DNA from: Mesocentrotus franciscanus
Lineage: Eukaryota; Echinodermata; Echinoidea; Camarodonta; Strongylocentrotidae
Reading direction: 5' to 3'
Assembly (NCBI GenBank): GCA_037976565.1
Contig: CP137673.1
Location: forward strand, 7,527,202 to 7,591,201
Length of the DNA: 64,000 nucleotides
Every line of letters starts with the position of its first letter. Within the stretch, counting starts at the first letter, position 1. The translations under genes were made by a program, and so were the position numbers. Below, piece by piece: positions 23,382 to 34,379 of this stretch. The notes beneath the pieces were generated by a model. It worked only from the letters and a program-made list of their open reading frames with translations, was not told the origin of the DNA and searched no databases.

Positions 23382-23806
23382 TAAACTGGGAACAGCTACA
23401 GGTGAACATGTTTGAAATTAGCACTATGCTTCGTCATAATGAAATCTTGTATCTGTACTTGTGATGAAATATTGTTATACTGCACACATTGTGGCCTACA
23501 TGTATATACAACTTAGTTTACTTTTCATGTTTATACATGTACATGTACATATAGTTCCAGTAATGTGATGTTCTAGTTAAAAGTGATTTATTTTTTGATC
23601 AGATTACATTATTCTCTTGCTATGTTGGGTGTAACACTGTTAGTTACATCATCAGTTTAGTTTAGAAATTAAATATGTAAAATTCTCTTCCATAAGCTTA
23701 TTTCATACCTCTTCTAGGATTTCTTCCATTCCTACCACCAGATTACCTGCAATTAAGTCACATCTCATGGTTTACTTGCACGAACACCCTTTTTGAGGAC
23801 TTGCCA

Positions 23807-24365
23807 TAGGTTTGTACACGTTTTAGGTCCAGGCTCTCTTCAGTCTCTCCTTAATTGACCTTCACTTTACTCTGCTTTAACTTCTCCAAATCAAGTTTTT
23901 ATGAATGTCTGGATCATTGTCTAGTTGAAAGACCCAATTTCAACCTGGATCAAAGTTTTGGGCTGACATTTAGACAAGATGCTACATATGCTTCACCACC
24001 AACATGACCATGACTACAATACTTCACATTGAGTTTATTATTTGATGTGAGTGATGGTGGTGGAGCTTGTAACGTCATGTCTAAATGTCAGCCCAAAACA
24101 TTAATCCAGGTTGAAATTGAGTCTTTCAAAATACAATGATCCAGACATTCATTTAAAAAAATGATTTGGAGAAGCTAAAGCAGAGTGAAGTGAACACTGG
24201 CGCCGGCGTTTCTCGGAGACAAAGCATTGGAGGGGCAGAGCATTGTTCACGAACAGTGGTTTGCCCCTCAATGCTTTGTCGTTACAAAACGTGCCGGCGC
24301 CACTGGAAGTGAAGGTCAAGGAGTAGTTCTGAGAACATGGACCTAAAACATGTACAAAGTACATG
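23807..24365. repeat. Fold-back of two Tc1-transposase relics
   Basis: About 23815-23990 and about 24060-24350 are inverted copies of one sequence. Read on the minus strand of the left arm (about 23890-23945), one frame gives VFQLDNDPDIHKNLIW, which resembles the D-x-x-N-D-P-x-H-T motif of Tc1/mariner transposases. Both arms are full of stops. A 111-bp hAT-type MITE interrupts the right arm. Confidence 0.55.
24195..24305. mobile_element. 111-bp hAT-type hairpin MITE
   Basis: Flanked by GAAGTGAA on both sides (24187-24194 and 24306-24313). Ends CACTGGCGCCGGC and GCCGGCGCCACTG are inverted. The inner arms pair GACAAAGCATTG with CAATGCTTTGTC. It is inserted in the right arm of the Tc1 fold-back; the left arm has the uninterrupted sequence. 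Confidence 0.75.
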
Positions 24366-24502
24366 TATTCAGGGTAGTGTGTATAAACAGTGTGTGTATA
24401 TAATCAAATTTTAAACCAAAGTATTCAGGGTAGTGTGCATATAAACAGTGTGTGTATAATCAAATTTTAAACCAAAGTATTCAGGGCAGTGTGTGTATAA
24501 AC
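24363..24502. repeat. Minisatellite GTATTCAGGG...AACCAAA, left part
   Basis: Units of about 55-60 bp with core GTATTCAGGG(T/C)AGTGTG, TATAAACAGTGTGTG and CAAATTTTAAACCAAA repeat directly. The array resumes at 25094 after a hAT-type insertion. Confidence 0.7.
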
Positions 24503-25093
24503 TAAGGCTGCGACGAGTAGTCGAATACTCGAATACTCGCACTGTTGACAGCTACTCGAGTATTTCGAAATACTCCGCCATTTTTTTTTTTTTTTTTTTC
24601 CCGATCACCTGGCACTGTCCAGGCCGACGGTCACCCGTGCCAGAAGAGCACCGGCAGGGGTAAAAATGTTTTCCAGCTCAATCATACACAGGGTGTCACT
24701 GTCAACTCACCACTCAGAAACTGGGACCAAATCTCCGGATTTCTGTTTGGACTTGGGAGGAATATATGCCTGTCATCTTTAGTTTTAAAAATAACATTGT
24801 TTCAATTATTTGTCAAAAATTCAAAAGCACAAATAGGCGCTTTCAACAGCAACTTGAAGTAAAATCGCGGGGGTTTTCAGAGACGAACCTTCGTACTGTT
24901 CGTAGTATGGTGTTGGCAAAAAAACAAAAAACAAATGAAAAATGAAAAAATTCAAAAAAATTCAAAAAAAATCAAAAAAATTCAAAAAAATTCAAAAAAA
25001 TTCAAAAAAACATGGCGTCCGAGTATTCGAGTATTCGCGGGCAAGGCTGGGAGTGTACTCGAGTACCTCATTACACGGTTATGCACAGCCCTA
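24503..25093. mobile_element. hAT-type element with CGAGTATTCG ends
   Basis: Flanked by the perfect 8-bp duplication GTATAAAC (24495-24502 and 25094-25101). Ends are TAAGGCTGCG and GCACAGCCCTA. Subterminal CGAATACTCGAATACTCG and its inverse lie at each end. The middle has runs of T and of (TTCAAAAAAA), and no transposase. It splits the surrounding minisatellite. Confidence 0.85.
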
Positions 25094-25235
25094 GTATAAA
25101 CAATGTGTGTATAAACAAATTTTAAACCAAAGTATTCAGGGCAGTGTGCATTGCATAAACAAATTTTAACCAAAGTATTCAGGGCAGTGTGTGTACAAAC
25201 ATATTTTAAACGAAAGTATTTTAGGGCATAATTAC
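25094..25235. repeat. Minisatellite GTATTCAGGG...AACCAAA, right part
   Basis: Continues the array left of the hAT-type element; about two and a half further units. Confidence 0.7.
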
Positions 25236-25329
25236 ATGCTTATTTTGTATCATAGCTACATGTATTTATGTAGCAACTCAAGCATTTATCAAATTTGTCT
25301 TTCTTTTATTAAAAGGTGACTGAACCATT

Positions 25330-26536
25330 TCATAAACCCTGCGATGTATGGTTTTACTGCTGTGTACAATGTAGTATTGATATGTGGTATTCTGATGTGG
25401 TAGTGCTGTGGTATTGCAGTGCGACTGCTGTCTTACTGATATGTGGCAATGCTGTGTCATACGTACCACACAGGAGTACTTAAGCAAAACCACATAGCAG
25501 TACCACACAGCAATACACAGCAGTACCACAGCAATACCACACAGCAGTACCACAGCAATACCACAGCAGTACCACAGTAGTACCACACAGCAATATCACA
25601 CAGCAGTACCACAGCAATACCACACAGCAGTACCACAGCAATACCACACAGCAGTACCACAGCAATACCACACAGCTGTGGTATATTGCTGTGGTACTGC
25701 TGTGTGGTATTGCTGTGGTACTGCTGTGTGGTATTGCTGTGTGGTACTGCTGTGTGGTATTGCTGTGGTATTGCTGTGTGGTACTGCTGTGGTACTGCTG
25801 TGTGGTATTGCTGTGGTACTGCTGTGTGGTATTGCTGTGGTACTGCTGTGTGGTATTGCTGTGTGGTACTACTGTGGTACTGCTGTGTGGTATTGCTGTG
25901 GTACTGCTGTGTGGTATTGCTGTGGTACTGCTGTGTGGTATTGCTGTGTGGTATTGCTGTGGTACTGCTGTGTGGTATTGCTGTGGTACTGCTGTGTGGT
26001 ATTGCTGTGTGGTATTGCTGTGGTACTGCTGTGTGGTATTGCTGTGGTACTGCTGTGTGGTATTTCTGTGTGGTACTGCTGTGGTACTGCTGTGTGGTAT
26101 TGCTGTGGTATTCCTGTGTGGTATTGCTGTGTGGTACTATTGTGTGGTACTGCTGTGGTATTGCTGTGTGGTATTGCTGTGGTATTGCTGTGTGGTAATG
26201 CTGTGTGGTATTGCTGCTATGTGGTACTGTTGTGTGGTAATGATGTGTGGTATTGCTGTGTGGTACTGATGTGTGGTATTGCTGTGGTAATTTTGTGTGG
26301 TACTGATTGATGTGTGGTTTTGCTGTGTGGTACTCCTGTGTGGTAATTTCTGTGTGGTATTGTCCTGTGGTAATGGGCAAAAAAACCACAGGATTATTTT
26401 GTGGTATTTTCCTGTGGTATTTTTCCTGTGGTATTTTCCTGTGGTATTTTCTATGGTATTTACAAAAATATCGTGTGGTATTCCTGTGGTATACCACACA
26501 GTTGTACCACAGGAATACCACACGATATTTTTGTAA
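25330..26536. repeat. Palindromic minisatellite of TGTGGTA(C/T)TGC units
   Basis: From about 25466 to 25677 the units read ACAGCAGTACCACAGCAATACC; from 25677 to about 26370 they read as the reverse complement. The two halves face each other head to head, able to form a large hairpin. A second palindrome at 26459-26536 pairs TTACAAAAATATCGTGTGG with its complement, with arms of about 28 nt. Long open frames in five of six frames are products of the 11-bp and 13-bp unit structure, not genes. Confidence 0.85.
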
Positions 26537-26539
26537 GGG

Positions 26540-29500
26540 CACCCCTGCCAAATCTACGTATAAAACTACGTGCCAGCAAGCGTGTTGCGCAGAAAAATAG
26601 AAGCAGACCTAAAACTACACCTCCTCCAATTCCAGAACAAGAGGGCCAAACTCCAAAATTCCAAACTCCACCCCAAGCACCACCTGAATTGGTGAAGAAG
26701 AGTCGGCGCCAAAAGCTGAAAGAAAAGAACCCACACAAATATGAGCTACTTCGAGAATATGAAATGAAACGCAGTCAACTCTATAGGTTGGAGATGAGAG
26801 ATACAGAGAAAGAGCATTCAAATCAGCTAGCTAAAATTCGACAGAGGCGCTACAGACAGAGGAAGAATGAAGAGAAAGAAGCACAGAGAAAAGAAGAAGA
26901 AAAAGGAAGATTAAGTATGGAAATAGAAGAAAGACAAGGAACGATCATCTAAAGGAATTAGACATGAGGAAAAAGAAACTGAAAGGAAGAGAAAATATAG
27001 GCAAAATCGCACAGCAGAGCAATATGAAGAAGAGAAAAGAAGAAGGAGAGAAGCCTACGCTGCAAAGAAAGAGAGAGCGACAGGAACGTCTTGAAAGAGA
27101 ACGAAAAAAAATGGAAATGCAAATACAGAGAGAGATGGAACAGCAAGCTTCCTTGCAATATCTTGATCTTCCCCACTTCCCCACTTCTTCAGCAGCAAGA
27201 AGGAAACGTCTATCTCGAGTGAAGCAGCTTTTGCCATCAGATAGTACACATTACGCAGAAGTTGTGGTGGACATGATTTCTAAGACAACCCCACGCAAAC
27301 AAGTTGCTCTAAAGAATGCTGGTGTGATCAATGACAGAAAGCGGCGGTCTTTGGAATTGGAACTCACAAACATTGTCGCCAAAGAAGCAAAAATAAAAGG
27401 AAGAAAGAAATTCATGACTGCAGCTTTAGAAGACCTGAAGAAGGCTCGCCTGCAACGTTATGCAAGCAGGCAATTGGGTATAAATAGGAAAGCCATAACC
27501 AAAGGCTCAAAGAAAAAGACAGGAAGAAAGCAAGTGTCGCAAGTAACTGTTGACTTGGTCAAGAATTTCTATGAACAAGTGGCCCATTCTGTACCGTGCA
27601 AGAAATTAGTATCAAAGAAGACAGGGAAGCCTCGAATGGTGCTCGGAAGATCTATCGATGAAGTATATGGCCAATTCAAGGAGGTGTACCCACATGTGAA
27701 GATTGGAAGATCTGCGTTTTGCAATCTCCGCCCTAATCATGTAAAGCCTCAGAGCCATGGGAAGTATTATGGCTGCTTGTGCGAGCAGTGTGAGAACATC
27801 AGACTTAAAGTAGTGGCGTTAGATCAGCACCTTCAAACAAATGGTCACAATGAACTGAAACTGAAAGATGCAAAAGCTGTTGTAAATATGACACTATGTG
27901 ACAAAGCTGAAGATGAAAAATTTCATCAACTCTCTTGTATAAAGCGGAACTGCGAAAGCTGTGGAATCAAGCATTTCAGGAAACATTGCCAATCATTTGG
28001 TGATCAAGAAAGGTCGAAGCCAATCATTTGGAAGAAGTGGTCTACAGTGGAAAAGAAATTGAAGACAAAGACAGTCAAAAGGAAGGCATTAGTCACCCTA
28101 GAAAAGAATGTTGGAGACCTTCTGCAAGAGTTGGAGAAAGAGTTAGAGAGCTACTCTCTCCATCTTTTCAACTGGCATTGGCAAGCAGCACAGTTCAGGA
28201 CCATTCGTTCAAATCTACCAAATAAATGGATATTGAACGTTTGGGATTTCGCTGAGAATTATACGTGTATCACTCAAAATGAAGCACAGTCAGCTTATTG
28301 GACACGTAATCAAGTTACGATTCATCCTATCGTGAACTACTACCACTGTGAGACAGAAGGCTGTAATGAAGAAGTCAAAGAAGCAGTTGTCTTTATATCA
28401 TCTGACAACACCCACGACTTCAATGCTGTTCATACATATATGGATATGCTGACAGCTCACTTGCACGAGAAGAGGAATTTGACAATAGAAAAGATGGTCC
28501 GGTTTTCAGACGGATGTGGTGTACAGTACAAGTCACGCGGCCCTCTAGCTGACATTGCAAATTCATCTTTGGATTACAATTTCCCAACAAACCACAACTA
28601 CTTTGGCTCTAGACACGGCAAGGGACCATCAGACGGAGAGTCTGCAGTTGTGAAATCAAAAGCATCCATGGCTGTCAAGAGTGGCAGGGCAGTCATAAGT
28701 ACTGCAAAGGAACTATTTGACTTCTGCTCAGAAACCCTGGAGAAAGATGTGAAAGATGGTGACAGCTGCACTCACCAGAGAAGAAGCTTCTTCCTTGTTG
28801 ATGAAGATGATGTAAAGCGAAATCGAGAGAGATGTGAAATCAAAACAGTAAAGGGAACAAGGTCCATCTATAGTGTGACTGAATTCCGTGGTGAAGGTGA
28901 CAAAATCAAAGCAAGATATGTGAGCTGTTTTTGCAAGGCATGTCTAACTGGAGATGAGAAGGAATGCAAGAATGCAGATTACGTGTCTGCTTGGACGGTC
29001 ATCCCCCTAACTCACCAGTTCAAGAAAGGCTCTTTAAAAGGTAGTCAATCATTTATTTAATGAAACATAACAAATATAATAATTACAATTATTCTCACCT
29101 AGGATTTAGTTCTCTTGGAATCCATCCATTTTATTATGAGGTAATTGTTAGTAAATTGAAACATACGTACTGAATACTCTAGTGAATATGCAACCTATAT
29201 TTTGGGAAAGCATGCTGAGCATTGAGTCAGGAGATATTGAAACTGTCTATTCGCCCTACCCCCTTGAGTTTTTGAGAAGAATCAGTTTTATATTGAATAT
29301 ATATATTTTATCAGTTTTATATTATATTTATTTCACTGACTTATTTTTGTATTAGGGAAAAAGACTGTGACTCTGAGTAACGAAGCAAGTGACCAGGCCA
29401 GGGATGATGAAGCAAGCGACCAGCCCGTAGATGATGACGCAGGTGACCAGTCCGGGGATGACGACGGAAGTGACCAGTCCGGGGATGATGAAGGGAGTGA

Positions 29501-30942
29501 CCAGCCCATAGATGATGACACAAGTGACCAGTCCGGGGATGACGAAGCAATCGACGAGCCTGTATATGATGACACAAGTGACCAGTCCGGGGATGACGAC
29601 ACAAGTGACCACTCCGGGGATGAAGCGAGTGACCAGTCCTGGGATGACGAAGCGAGTGACCACTCCAGGGATGATGAAGCGAGTGACCAGCCCGTAGATG
29701 ATGACGCAGGTGACCAGTCCGGGGACGATGACGCAGGTGACCAGTCTGGAGATGATGATGCAAGTGACCGGCCCATAGATAATGATGCAAGGGACCAGTC
29801 CGGAGATGAAAGTGATGTGGATGAAAACCAGCCAGGAGTGTCCGGATGGTCAAGGTAATTATGAGAATTCAGATGCAAAATGTCTGTGCTATACATGTAA
29901 TTCAAGTGAACATATTTGTTTGTAATGATCAATTTCTGATAATTTTGTTTTGACAGACTTTCTACTAAAACCAAACCAGAGACACCAGCCACTCGTGTGT
30001 TATCAACCAAACCCACTGCAGAACCTGCAGCACCGTGCAAACCCACAAAACCTGCAGTGCCTTGCATGGAACCCTCTAGATGTGTCAACCAGGAATCAAG
30101 GTTTGTAGGCCTCAAATTTTGTTTTATGTTTACAAATTATAGACACCAACTGATTCTTTGATTTCATTTAAATATGGCAGCACCATGAAGAGGAATTCTT
30201 GAAAACTTGATTTCAGGTGATATTATTTGATGCCTTCTTTTATTGCAGGCGCATTTCTGTTGGCAATTTTGTAGCAGTGAAGGCTGGTCATTCCAAATGG
30301 TACACGGGACAGGTTCTCAGCATTGATGAAGAAAGAGGAGAGGCCGAGATCAACTTTTTGAAGAAAGTTACAGGTAAGCTACTACAGTGGAAACTTGGTA
30401 TAAAAAGGTTTGATATAACAAGATTTCTGATAAGGTAATTTTCCTAGTCCCAGCTCTGTATATTCTATAGTTTTTTAAAACCTCATATGACGAGTTTCCT
30501 GCTATAACCAGGTAATTTTGATGGTCTCAAGAACTTTGTCATACTGATTTTCCACTGAAGTACAAATATAATGTAAACAGTACAGTATTAATCTCAAATA
30601 TATACATGTATGTATAAAATTGTAACTTATCTAGATAACTTTAGCTTATTTATTTATTTTTCTATCATTATTTTTCTAGAGATCCTTATTTATCGGTTGC
30701 TCTTTGTCTAAATGATCAATTCTGCTTTACTATTTCATTACCCATTTGATTCTTGTCTTCCTTATTAGGTGAAAACTACTTCATTTGGCCAGATAAAGAT
30801 GACAAAGCCTGGCAGCCTTCTTGGGTTTCCATCACAACCATCATTCCTATCACACCGCCGCAAGTCACTCAACGTGGTACCAAAAAGTGGCCAAAAGAGG
30901 AGATGGCATCAATTGATGAAATTATTAAGAAGTTGAATACTT
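26540..30942 (+). CDS. Transposase-like gene with acidic repeat exon and Tudor-like C-terminus
   Basis: Main open region 26964-29060 (698 codons) with coding upstream from about 26540 in shifted frames. Further exons: 29356-29855 (donor gtaatt), 29957-30101, 30250-30373 (donor gtaagc) and 30769-30942 (TAA). N-terminus: Lys/Glu/Arg-rich coiled region. Core: Cys-rich CLCEQCENI and CIKRNCESCGIKHFRKHC, then WDFAENYTC, QSAYWTRNQVTIHP, FSDGCGVQYKS and FGSRHGKGPSDGESAVVK, whose Asp/His pattern looks like an RNase-H-fold DDE nuclease. Then about 15 acidic repeats (ASDQSGDD type) and SVGNFVAVKAGHSKWYTGQV..FIWPDKDDKAWQ, a Tudor/chromo-like barrel. I know this architecture only as uncharacterised proteins in marine invertebrates. 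Two single-base frame changes near 26925 and 27060 suggest decay or assembly error at the 5' end. An autonomous transposon gene or a derived gene are both possible. Confidence 0.6.
29369..29810 (+). repeat. 27-bp coding repeat (9-residue acidic unit)
   Basis: About 15 tandem 27-bp units encode variants of D-x-A-S-D-Q-S-G-D, with DQSGDD and DQPVDD alternating. Reading frame is kept throughout and no stop appears, so length change has been by whole units. Antisense open frames here (29333-30115 and others) are mirror images of the repeat. Confidence 0.85.
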
Positions 30943-31002
30943 AAGAAGAAGTTGAAGAAGTTGGATATATATAACAAGGACAATAATTATATAAATTATA
31001 AC

Positions 31003-31150
31003 ACTCAATTCAATTCAATTTCAATTCAATTTGAATTTATTAAAACCATTCATTTAAACAATGACAGGATCATACAGTGAAATTACATGACATAAATAAT
31101 ACAGTGAAAAATACAAAGAAGGCGTTTGGACCTCAAAAAGTATGTCAAGC
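31003..31150 (-). repeat. LINE 3'-end fragment with (TTGAAT) tail
   Basis: CAATTCAATTCAATTTCAATTCAATTTG starts at about 31008, followed by AT-rich sequence to about 31150. Same style as the tail of the LINE at 38126. Probably a short 5'-truncated insertion. Confidence 0.45.
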
Positions 31151-32030
31151 TTATACCTGTGGCCCAGTGAAAAACATTGGAATATTATGTTAAATTCAGC
31201 TCAGTAATTAATACAGTATTTGTTTACATGAACAAAGCTACTCACCTTAAAATTTCATTTAATACTTGCTTAGTACAATACAGGTATGTTATAAGATCCA
31301 AGCGTAAATGCTGCATTTCACATATTATTAAAAGAAGAGAGTGTAGAATTGAAGGAGAGAGAAAAAGGAGTCAAGGGGAGAGAAATGGAAGTGTTCTTTA
31401 AAATAAAAGATTTAAAATCGTTCCTGTTTGCATTTATGCCTTAACTTTGGGCAAAGTTGAACATGATCTTCCATATTAATCTTGATCATTTCATTGTTTC
31501 TTGCCACATTATAAAATGAGTACAAAGTATTCATTGTACATATAGAACAATTATAAATTAAATTACAAAGTAATTTAATTTTTATGGTCCTCAAGGACCT
31601 CGTTATGAGAATCCACTGTACATATATGAATGTTCATCGAAGGTTCCACATCAATGTGTGAGATGACGTTTTGTAGACGCCTAACAGGACCGCCTTGTAC
31701 AAATTGTGAACATGCTACCAATCCATTTCCTTGCTATTAGGCTCTCTATTCTACTTTCACCTGGAAAGAAAATACAAATAAATTGTGTTACAATGCAATG
31801 AATGAAGTTTATGTATGAACTTACTATTTTTGGCTGCATCACATTCTGTGATATTTAAGATACAACAGCATGTGAAACATCTTTTTAGCATCATTTTCAC
31901 TAAAGCCGTCATACTCACTAAGCAAAAATATTAGGAACATCAATTTGTCTAAAACTTAATCATTTCTGAACAAATCACATTTTCCAAATCATCAGATGTG
32001 ATGCAGCTGACAAATAATTTAATGAACACT
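31150..32030. other. No gene seen
   Basis: AT-rich spacer after the transposase-like gene. Open frames are short and unpatterned. Confidence 0.4.
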
Positions 32031-32195
32031 CATCCTCGTATTACCCGACATCACATAAGTCGAATTTCGCCTAAGTTGAAAAAAAATATGTCCCATTGGT
32101 AGAAAACTGGCTAATTCCATCACGCCAGTCAAAATTTTCCTAGGTCGACATGTTGTTCAATCCTGACAGATTCGACTTATGGGAGGTTCACTGTA
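32030..32195. mobile_element. MITE-like repeat, CAGTGAACCTCCCATAAGTCG end
   Basis: The right end (read inverted) is TACAGTGAACCTCCCATAAGTCGAA. The left end CCTCGTATTACCCGACATCACATAAGTCGAA pairs imperfectly. Similar in style to pogo/Tigger-derived MITEs. Left limit is approximate. Confidence 0.45.
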
Positions 32196-32287
32196 TGTGA
32201 TGAATCAAATACTTTATGGAACTTGTGAAGATATATGTAGGCCTACAATGATGTGTAACAAATTGCAAGTTAAAATTCACAATTCTT

Positions 32288-32435
32288 GGGGCACGTTGCA
32301 TAAAAAAAATAACTCCGGCAAACTTTTGCCAGAGTTTTTTCATGTGTTAAGTGTCAATGGCAGAATTTTGTTTGCCAGAGTTTTCGTTTATTTTCCAGAA
32401 ATTTTTATGGCAAAAAGTTTTATGCAACAGGCCCC
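32288..32435. mobile_element. MITE with GGGGCACGTTGCATAAAA ends
   Basis: Left GGGGCACGTTGCATAAAA and right TTTTATGCAACAGGCCCC are inverted copies over about 16 of 18 bases. Internal TTTGCCAGAGTTTT occurs twice. 148 bp, non-coding. Confidence 0.6.
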
Positions 32436-33469
32436 TGATCAGTACACTTTTTTAAATGGTTAGAGACAAGTTCAATTATATTTTTCGGTTTGGTGTCCCA
32501 GTTATACGCGGCATCAGCTTTTCAAAAGTGTATTAAATGTAAATAGGAACCTCAAGTTATAATTATTCAGATTGGTTAGCATGTTGTGTCCGCAATAGGT
32601 GAACAGGCGAGATCATGCAATGTGTTTCACATTATTTGTATTCATTTAGTACCATACATGTACAATTTTGGGTTTTGTGCAAAAGATTTTAAGTTATTGG
32701 TGCTGATTTTATTTTGTGCAATTCACAGGTTTCATTTATTTAAAAAAATTGAAAATACATATTTATGCTTTAGATACTTTGAGTGACATTTGCTTTTACA
32801 TCCTGCTGCATTGAAAAGTTTACAAATTATTAAGAAAACTGCAGTAGTACACAAACCTGTGGTACGTAAGTGGGACATTGAATCATTTGGTGTCCCAGTT
32901 ACACGTGACATTCCAAGTTTCGATGTTCTTAACATACAAACTTCAAGGTTTTGGCACATTAATTCAGACTGTATAGGATTTTGTGATTTCAAGTGTTAAA
33001 GTAAAGCACAAGAAAGTTTCAGTTTGTGCATTTTGATGTTTTGAGTGAGTTTATTGCATTAAAAATAAACTTTGTTAACATTTCAAAGTCTGTCAAATAT
33101 AGAGTCGCCTTTTTTTTTCTATGGAGTCTAGTATTATTTGAAAAACTTTTATCATGGTTTAATACCATCAATACACAAATTAAAATGTATTGCCCCAAAA
33201 CCTCTTACCAGCAAGCTTACTTAAATTTTTATGGTATTGTTCTGATGTTGGTGTCCCGGTTATGTTGGTCAATTTTTGTGGGGAATCGGGGTTCAGGTCT
33301 GCTTGTTTCCTTATCATGCCAGTCAAATATATGCAAGTCTATTTTTTATTATAATATAGGTACTTCTTTAACAGAAAATGCATTTAAAATTTATATTGAG
33401 CCATTCTGAAATTTTGACCCTTTGTCACACTATTGGACCCCTCATTAATGGAATGACCCATATCCTCTT

Positions 33470-33612
33470 TGCCTGCAAACTTGCAAGAGCTTTAGTTTGT
33501 GCCCCTGCAAGTTTGCAGGGTATATACTGTCAGCCTGCAAGATTGCAAGGGCTTCAGATTGCGCTCCTGCAAGCTTGCAGGGCATGTCTTTATGGCCTGC
33601 AAGCTTGCAATA
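33470..33612. repeat. Short array of CCTGCAAGCTTGCAGG palindromes
   Basis: CCTGCAAACTTGCAAG, CCCTGCAAGTTTGCAGGG, GCCTGCAAGATTGCAAGG, CCTGCAAGCTTGCAGGG and GCCTGCAAGCTTGCAA follow each other every 30-35 bp. Each is a near-palindrome. Confidence 0.65.
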
Positions 33613-34379
33613 TGAATTCATGTAATCGTGCACAGAGCTCTGCATCAACAAAGAAGAAAAAACCGTAAGTTTGGGCTTTTTTTGTATCTTTGCAGTTTAT
33701 TTTCAAATCGAATTGGGATATTTTCCCGTAGAAAATATTATGATTGCCACAATTTGATTAGTTTTGAAGGATTGGATAATTTCATACAATTTTACCGATT
33801 TGTTTTTGTTTTTGATGCATATCGTTTCATGCACTTGAAACCTGCAAGGCCGATCTGGCCATTTAAATTTTCAACTTCCGGTTTGGTTATGACAACGATT
33901 TTCAGTTGAAATTATCATTGTAAATCATATATTGTGAGGAAATATGTAATTATAACCATTCAATTAGAACTTCTTTATGTAACATGCAATCTAAATCTGT
34001 ATTTTGTATTATTTTCTAAACATTCAGAAGTACTTTTCGTGAAAAGAGAATTTTTTTCATTACACAAAAATGTACATGTGGGACTGCACATTATGTCGTC
34101 TGCTAAATGCAGTCATGTCAACAAAATTCATTTAGGAATGCTCTTTACAAAGCGAGTATTATAAATTTAGACCTTCCTTGACTAAATGAGGGTACCAACT
34201 ATATTTTCTGGTCTAGCTTTAGTTTAATCTAGACCAGTTTGAATATTATTTGCAGCAGTATAGTGTACACATGATACAGTAGTAGGTTACATGTTGGTGT
34301 AGATGCTTGGCTCTACAGTTGCTCAGTTAGCAAATAATCATTTGAAAGAAACATTTTCATACCTGTTTTCTTGTTGCAG

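Larger units (their letters stand above)
22931..23465. mobile_element. pogo-like MITE carrying two nested MITEs
   Basis: The outer sequence (CAGTCCATTCCTGCTATAA..., then ..GCCTCGTTAAAATGAAATCTCG.. and ..TCATAATGAAATCTTG) is collinear with the intact element at 17018-17205. It is interrupted by one MITE at about 22974-23201 and another at 23233-23381. The right end is too diverged to place exactly. Confidence 0.65.

Noticed and set aside
23255..23464. 69-codon plus-strand frame
   Set aside because: Lies across a nested MITE and its host MITE, both non-coding.
25457..26551. Long open frames on both strands (up to 364 codons) in the TGTGGTA region
   Set aside because: They are translations of a minisatellite open in several frames at once; no gene-like composition or splice signals.
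29333..30115. 260-codon minus-strand frame rich in Ser/Trp/Pro
   Set aside because: Mirror of the acidic repeat exon on the plus strand; the plus-strand frame has splice-bounded neighbours and a functional context.
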